Of a DNA stretch of 64,000 nt, positions 58,040 to 64,000 are shown piece by piece. Made by a program: the position numbers and the translations under genes. Source of the DNA: Strongylocentrotus purpuratus (taxonomy: Eukaryota > Echinodermata > Echinoidea > Camarodonta > Strongylocentrotidae); assembly GCF_000002235.5 (NCBI RefSeq), contig NW_022145604.1, positions 33,618,908 to 33,682,907 on the forward strand, written 5' to 3'. Numbering within the stretch: the first letter of the stretch is position 1; every line of letters begins with the position of its first letter. The notes below the pieces were generated by a model. The model was not told the origin of the DNA, made no database searches, and worked only from the letters and a program-made list of their open reading frames with translations.

Positions 58040-60477
58040 TCTTTTCATTCATTTGATTGTCATTTACGTATTACATCGGACCATAAATAATGCATGTGGA
58101 TCGCTGAAAAAAAAGTATTTACTTCTGTATTTTGTTTGAGGGCTCTCCTCATTGGTTACTGTTTCAAAACTCAAATTTTAAAACTAAAACCAAACAACAA
58201 ACAAACAACAACCAAAATAATATACAGAAAACAGCAAGAAAAAAAATCATCAACATCATTCACCGCCATTACCAGAATGACTGGCAGTTATTTGTTGTAC
58301 ATTCTATCATCTGTAAAACGGACTTTAGCAACAAATGAGTATTTTCAATGAGGTATGAGGAGCTTTGGTATTAAATCGACAGCAGCAGCTCCTTAATATT
58401 ATATCAATATTCTTACCTTAAGAGAGACACAATTTTTGCTTGGGATTCACCACTTTTCAAATAAAACGATTTATTTTTGCCTCAAAATATAGACTGATAC
58501 ATGCACATGTTATAGAAAGAAGTAAACATTTTTTTATTATAGTATCTACAATGTTAAATGATACCCTCTACATTGATGCATTTTTCATGTCATCCTAGTA
58601 CCCTCTACATAGATATAACTCTAAACGACATTTACTTGAAACGGGTCAGCTTGCAATACATTATAAAGATAATCACTGAACCTGTCAGATAAGTTTGTCC
58701 CAATGACCTGTTCATACACATACAGAAACATTTTAGGTTATAGTTCTTATACATTTGTCTATATATTCCCATATACATTCCTTGGTCTGTTCTTCATATT
58801 ACGAAACAGTAAACATCGTCCAACTAAGAATGTCAAAGAGAAAACTGAGTCCTGGTAAAAACGAAAAATAATTTTTTTCCCCTCATTCTTCGTATGTCAA
58901 TTTGGGAAAATATCATAGTAGGATTATATCCTGAAAAGAGATTGCTGTTAAAATACCAAATATGACAATTTTATAGCTGAAGAGTTTGGGTCACAATTTC
59001 GTTTGTAGGCCAATATTCCCTTGACAGTGCACGTGATCTTCAGCAAGTTGTAGTAGGTTAGTCAAAGGCTTTTCTATCATTACAATCTTTCACAGTGTTT
59101 CACATTGTTTACATGTTTCATTCCCGTGATTTTTCAACTTTTTGTTACAAATATGTTGTGTTAAATAGAATATTGATGTAACATGTAAAAAAAAAAAAAT
59201 TCCTGTTAAAGACCATGTACTATTTTGACTAGAACTCAACTTTATCTAAAAGCGCATAGTTATTGAGTTTTCGTACAGCTTAAGATGATTCCTTTTCTTC
59301 AAATAACTTTGTAAGCTTTCGGAATTGGGGATTACCCGATGACGTACAGGAGTGCTCTTTTTTGGTTTTTCTTAATTGTGATTTACTTTGAGATTTTCCA
59401 ATATAATATACCGAACTTGAACTGTTTTAATTTCGCAAAAATATTATCCATGGAATTACCACAATAAAGCCTCCTTACCATTGACGTACCAAATCCTATC
59501 ATTTCTCTTTAACACTATAAACATATAATTTCCTAAAGAACTTGAGTTACAGAACGAAATGATAATACAGAGATGGTACTCTACCAATATAGGTGTATCC
59601 TACATGAATAAAAAGTATTTTCTATTTCACCTTGTGTATAAGGCATACTTTGAAAGACGATGGACTAAAATGATTAAAAGTCATCATGTGATGGTCTCCA
59701 CCTATAAATGTATTAAACATACAACTTAATCGTTTAACATGACAGTGACATTTCACAAAAACAGTCAGTTATTATCAGTTGCAATACTAATTACTATTTT
59801 TTCATTAAACATTCCTTCATAGTCATATATATATATATATATTGAGGTTTCCAGTTTCCACTTTACTTCCACACATAAAAGAAAGATAACAACAATAAAA
59901 GCATATGCTTGATAGTAAAAATTATGAACACAAAAATATTCATATTTACATTTACGTATACGTGTACATAAGCTGATAGGTGAGAAAATGAAAGAAAAGA
60001 AATAACTAGATTCAGATTGTAGGAGCTGACAGAGGCCAAAGACCTGTCAAGGGCTAGCTTCTATCGCTTGATTTAGAATATCATTCTAAAACATCGGAAG
60101 GAGAAAGAACGAAAGAAATAAACAAAGAAACAAACTAACAAAACAAGGATAATTAGGAATATTTACAAGTATGACCATTCACAGCATATCAATGCAATGC
60201 AATGCAATTTCAGTTATGCAGTTAAAAGTACCTTAATTTTCTTCTAAATAAAGACAGATTTTATAGTTACCATATCTTCTTTAACAAAAATAACAAAAGC
60301 CTTTCTAAGTGCTACTATCTTTAGCCAATCATAGTAATTAAATTAAATATTCACTCATTATATTATGCACTATGTATTTCAAGAGAATTTGCTTTAATAC
60401 AATTCATCACGTTGGAAGAAAATAATTCAATTTCCAATCATTTCATAATTGTGTAGTCGTCTGATACTTGTCTGTTA
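58040..60477. other. Unassigned AT-rich DNA downstream of the TRIM-like locus
   Basis: Contains a (TA)n run at 59825-59842 and an A run at 59189. On the minus strand it would be 3' flank of the TRIM-like gene relic. I found no clear minus-strand polyadenylation signal close to its stop. Confidence 0.4.
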
Positions 60478-61677
60478 TCATTCATGGACTGGTGTGATGG
60501 TTAGTTTGAATATATAGAGTCTATTAGGAGTACAGAAAGCAATCTCCCCTGATCGGAACTTGCTTAGATAGTACCAGTTATGGTTAGGCCTCTCAACCTT
60601 GTGATTAGAGATGAGAGTCTGGACGTGTTCCAGCTCGCTGGTGTACTCATCGATACTAACCAACCCATCAGCATGCTTGACCCAAGCGATCAGGATTGAA
60701 TTATTTTGAGTCACAGCAGCGTGTGCCGATAGTCCCCGTTTATCTACCTTGTATTTTTCGTTGCCACCTTTGTCCATTATTATTACTCTACCACCATATT
60801 TAATGATCAATACGTCATTATAACTATCGATCCGATGATGTCTATCCTCACCACATGGTATCTCCCTGATCGCCTTCCCACCTGCTGGTGAGAACACCAG
60901 GATCTTCTTGGCTTCCCTGTAGCCGACATAAATCAGATCATTACTGTCTACAGTGAGACTAACAAACCCACCTTCATCTTTACTCAGAGTATCAAACCTC
61001 ACATCCAGCTTCTCATCATCCTGTGTGTACAGCGCAACGACATTCATGTTAGTGTTTAGGACATACTGACCATCAGACAGAAATCCTACACAAGAAATAG
61101 CGACATCCTCGAGGACGGTCTCCTGCAGCTGACCGTCAGCAGAGAAGATATCGATTCCTCCTGTGCTGTATGTCACTGCCATCCTTCCATCGGGTGTAGC
61201 AGCCATGCCATTCATGTGGCCTCTCTCTGAGAGTTCTACATCACATTCCAACTCACATTTCATGAACCTGACCTCACCAATGTTCAACTGATCACATTGA
61301 TTGTTAGGTGTGAATATCAGTTGCTCTGCCTGGTCAGCTTCATCCGTAGGTAGCTTATACTCTGGATCATCCCTTTCTAGTTCATTCTCCAGTTCTTTAC
61401 ACAATAAATTACTAATATCACCTTCTAATGGGGCCTTCATACTATAACCCGCTAACACACTCGCATTCTTAATACTCGTAATGAACCTCTCATCGACATC
61501 TTTCATCTCATCCAATCTTTTACAAAATGTCTTCTTCTGAGAGTCCAACTGCTTGTCTAATGCTGCTTTCCTCTTCTTCAATTTTTTGAGTGAATCTTGA
61601 TAGCTCTTTTTGATATCCGCTTTTGTGCCGGCAATGTGATCAGTGACACTCTTCTTCTGATTCTTGATGCAGGTCAC
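60478..61677 (-). CDS. TRIM-like protein: coiled coil and beta-propeller part (gene relic, zinc-binding part broken)
   Basis: The 399-codon frame resembles the C-terminal two thirds of TRIM-family proteins expanded in echinoderms, whose intact members are RING/B-box proteins often acting as ubiquitin ligases. Residues 1-66 are Lys/Glu-rich and read as a coiled coil (KADIKKSYQDSLKKLKKRKA, QLDSQKKTFCKRLDEMKD). From about residue 150 to 395, repeated blade-like strands (MAATPDGRMAVTYSTGGIDIF, ISCVGFLSDGQYVLN, GGFVSLTVDSNDLIYVGY, VIIMDKGGNEKYKV, FRSGEIAFCTPNRLYIFKL) suggest an NHL/WD-like propeller. There is no internal stop. The first codon is GTG, not ATG; the frame stays open to a stop at 61726-61728 (IAAIKNHV precedes it) and the first Met is residue 58. 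With the broken B-boxes upstream this is probably a pseudogene. Use as a 3' exon is less likely but possible. Confidence 0.75.
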   Translation of the reverse strand: MTCIKNQKKSVTDHIAGTKADIKKSYQDSLKKLKKRKAALDKQLDSQKKTFCKRLDEMKDVDERFITSIKNASVLAGYSMKAPLEGDISNLLCKELENELERDDPEYKLPTDEADQAEQLIFTPNNQCDQLNIGEVRFMKCELECDVELSERGHMNGMAATPDGRMAVTYSTGGIDIFSADGQLQETVLEDVAISCVGFLSDGQYVLNTNMNVVALYTQDDEKLDVRFDTLSKDEGGFVSLTVDSNDLIYVGYREAKKILVFSPAGGKAIREIPCGEDRHHRIDSYNDVLIIKYGGRVIIMDKGGNEKYKVDKRGLSAHAAVTQNNSILIAWVKHADGLVSIDEYTSELEHVQTLISNHKVERPNHNWYYLSKFRSGEIAFCTPNRLYIFKLTITPVHE

Positions 61678-62022
61678 GTGATTCTTGATGGCTGCAATTT
61701 TGTTTTTCCTCGGGCTTGTAGAGCTTCAACTTTTTGTTTTCGACGAAGCATTGTATTCCTCAGCATCTTGAACAGAATATATGCTTTGTGTTTTTGGCAG
61801 TAAACCCCTTTTTCCAGGACCACCCTTCCCTCTATGACACCTTCTAATCTCACAACTCTATGCTAAACACGACGCGGCTATTTCTTGGGATTCTTAGGGC
61901 ATCTGTTGTGAATCCCAAGGAATGTGCAACACATTTCCTTACCACACTTACAGCGGACGTATATAGCTCTTGAATTTGAGTCGCACATATCACATACTTG
62001 CTGGCAATTGTTCACATTATTA
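61678..62022 (-). pseudogene. Broken B-box region of the TRIM-like gene
   Basis: Upstream of the coiled coil the minus strand still encodes TRIM-like zinc-binding pieces in separate frames. 62022-61878 reads CQQVCDMCDSNSRAIYVRCK, then CGKEMCC, and ends in a stop; its Cys pattern recalls B-box 1. 61835-61770 reads EGRVVLEKGVYCQKHKAYILF, the start of a B-box 2, after which most of the B-box 2 Cys/His residues are missing. The frame then continues KQKVEALQARGKTK to about 61697, where a one-base shift in an A-rich run (aaaacaaaattgc) separates it from IAAIKNHV of the downstream frame. I see no RING domain further upstream. The damage suggests a recently decayed host gene. Confidence 0.65.
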
Positions 62023-63440
62023 ATGATAGACTAAATAGGAACATTATTATTAGTATTACAGGGCACTGCAAATTGCGTGAAACTTTGTGTTCAAATGGCG
62101 ACACTGTGATTCTTCTATCTCAAAACGCGCTGATATATGACAAAATGCAGAAGTCCCTCAACACAATGATAAATTTAGCCCGTTGACTAGTGAATATTCA
62201 CATTCCTCATAGATATAATACAGATATCACCAGATCCATTTGACGATGGTTGTATTAAGGTTGACTAAACATCTTCAGTTATCATAAACCACCTTTTATC
62301 ATGTTAATGAGAAAATAAACCAGGCTAAAGTAATCGGGATAAGACTGGGGATTATTTTGTTAAAGTTTTTAGCCAAAAGACCTATCGGTAGTCATTCAGA
62401 AACAAAGTATTTTTGTCTTATATGGCTATGGCTATAATATGCTTAAGTCAGTTAATGTAATGAGATGAAAGGGTGAGTTTCCAGTCGGGTGTATTCTCCT
62501 TCCTGCCGTCGACCAACACATGCTATCTGCTGCAGATCAAGAACAAGTGAGGAGGCAGTCTGAAGAGGAATGAAGATTTTCTCGTTTCTTCTGATCCGTT
62601 CTCCTCACAAAATAAGGTAGATGGTCCTGTCAGAATTAAAAATGAATTACAAGTGACAATGACATAGGGTTTCCTGGCCTATTCCACTGCTTTTTCTGTC
62701 CATTTAATACAAACAAATTGATTAAATTTAGCGCAAGCAACATTTACAGCGGAGACTGTCATTCAAAAATGCACTTTACTCATTGAATTAAGAGTATCGG
62801 TGGAGGGATTTTGTACTTTTATCATTGCTCATGGTGTGCTAATGGAGGATGTTATTCGAGGTCGAAAATGTCTCCCATTAATTTACTGGGTTTATGAAAA
62901 AGTATCCACTGTTGAGCTTATCCACAGTCTATATATAAGTTTTCCACGCCAAATTTCGCTACTTGCCAAACAATTTCAAGTTGTCTGCATTCAGTTTTAG
63001 CACAATTCATCCCTGCCTATAATTGACAAATCATTCAACGGTGTTCTTAACCAATATAATCTCGAAAGATTTTTACCAAAATAGATCAACGGTATACCAA
63101 CTATGTACATAAAAATTGAAAAAAATGTCTTGCTTATTACTTTGGAAATTATATTAATTTTATGAAATCCCTCATCTTGATTACTCCAAAAGTTTCCTGT
63201 TCCCGTTACCTGAATGTGGAGCATTTTGAAGTTTGAAATTTGAACTTTATTTGTTACACATTTACATCAAAAATGTTTTTTTTACAAGCGAATGCGATTT
63301 AAAATCAAGCATAATGTACGGAAAATAGGTACGAAGTTTTTAAATATATAGATATGACAGGCAAGGTATACAATGGAATGTGGGGAGCCTAAATGAAAAA
63401 CATAGCTTGTACGTGAATAGGCTCACATACTGAGTAACAT
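62023..63440. other. Unassigned AT-rich DNA
   Basis: I looked here for a RING exon on the minus strand and found none. No other feature is supported. Confidence 0.4.
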
Positions 63441-63474
63441 AATAAGTAGGTCTGAATTAAAAAGGTATCATAGG

Positions 63475-63660
63475 AGGCCAAACGGAGTAGAATATGAGGC
63501 GTACAAGGAGAATAAGTTTGAGAAAAAATAGAATAATGAGTAAAGAAAATAATATAATGATAAGTAGGAGAAGGTGAAGAAGTAAAGGAAGGAGAATAAG
63601 ATGAAAAAGAAGAAGAAGAAGAAGCAAATTAATGAAATCAAAGGCATGGCAAAATAACAA
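63475..63660. repeat. Purine-rich A/G tract with (GAA)n
   Basis: The plus strand is almost all A and G, with gaagaagaagaagaagc near 63606. The Leu-rich minus-strand frame across it is a by-product. Confidence 0.7.
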
Positions 63661-63854
63661 AAACAAGGTCTGTATAACCACCTGTAAGATCTTTAAAACA
63701 AAAAAATGGAGGGGCTTTCAATTAGATCACAATTCAGGCTATTCCAGAATCTGGATTCAGTAAAAGAAATCATTTTGTTTGGAAAAAAGGTGATTTTGAT
63801 AAGCTATGGAAGGCCTACGCATTGATTGTTATTAGTGTATAATTGTCTTAACCC

Positions 63855-64000
63855 TGTCAGGACAGTTACTCCCTGGAAAATCATCCCCCAAAAATTACCC
63901 CCAGAGGACACTTACCCATCGGAAAATACCACCCCGGAGAATTACCCCCGAGAACAATAAATCCCCCCCCCCCCTAAGGACAATTACCCCTGAAAAATTA
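63855..64000. repeat. Imperfect minisatellite, cut by the window end
   Basis: Repeats of gga(c/a)a(a/c)ttaccccc(a/g)g-like units with a C run of 13 at about 63964. It continues past the end of the window. Confidence 0.7.

Overview
This is a eukaryotic, gene-poor stretch of about 64 kb that is dominated by repeats. The best guess for its source is a sea urchin. Three things point that way: (i) the one protein-like locus resembles the large family of TRIM-like coiled-coil/beta-propeller genes of echinoderms; (ii) there are two tRNA-derived SINE copies with the 'cgatgtgct ... ggcattaatcctc' body that I associate with sea urchin genomes; (iii) the DNA is full of TACATGTA and ACCGGT words, simple repeats and long poly-C/poly-G runs. 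The species call is inference.

Layout. 0-17 kb: mostly unassigned AT-rich DNA with microsatellites, small foldback elements (3.9-4.2 kb, 13.1 kb), a poly-C composite element (4.7-5.4 kb), a hAT-like MITE with an 8-bp target duplication (6.8 kb), a worn SINE (9.9 kb), a LINE 3' fragment (14.3-14.8 kb) and a GC-rich MITE (16.5 kb). 17-31 kb: a trinucleotide array (18.1-18.6 kb), a foldback element with a hAT-like MITE inside it (19.7-20.5 kb), a direct duplication holding degenerate TTAGGG-like sequence (21.3-22.2 kb), an inverted array (22.3-22.8 kb), a SINE-like repeat (25.2 kb) and a 238-bp hairpin (29.8 kb).

32-43 kb: a minisatellite/satellite block of about 97-bp units with poly-C cores (33.8-39.6 kb, arranged partly in a 2.07-kb higher-order repeat), ended by a 389-bp retro-insertion with a 17-bp target duplication. 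A second short-unit array follows (41-42 kb). The whole interval is bracketed by inverted copies of another repeat. 44-57 kb: a tRNA-derived SINE, a 1.14-kb Tc1/mariner-like foldback element, a three-layer nest of DNA transposons (51.4-54.8 kb), a second nest of GC-rich MITEs (55.1-56.9 kb), and a 327-bp foldback element that carries what look like histone mRNA 3'-end processing signals in both arms (56.9-57.3 kb). 57-64 kb: another trinucleotide region, then the only locus with real coding character, a TRIM-like gene relic on the minus strand (60.5-62.0 kb).

There is no evidence for genes working together here. Apart from the TRIM-like relic I see no convincing host gene, and I see no CRISPR array, operon or complete autonomous transposase.
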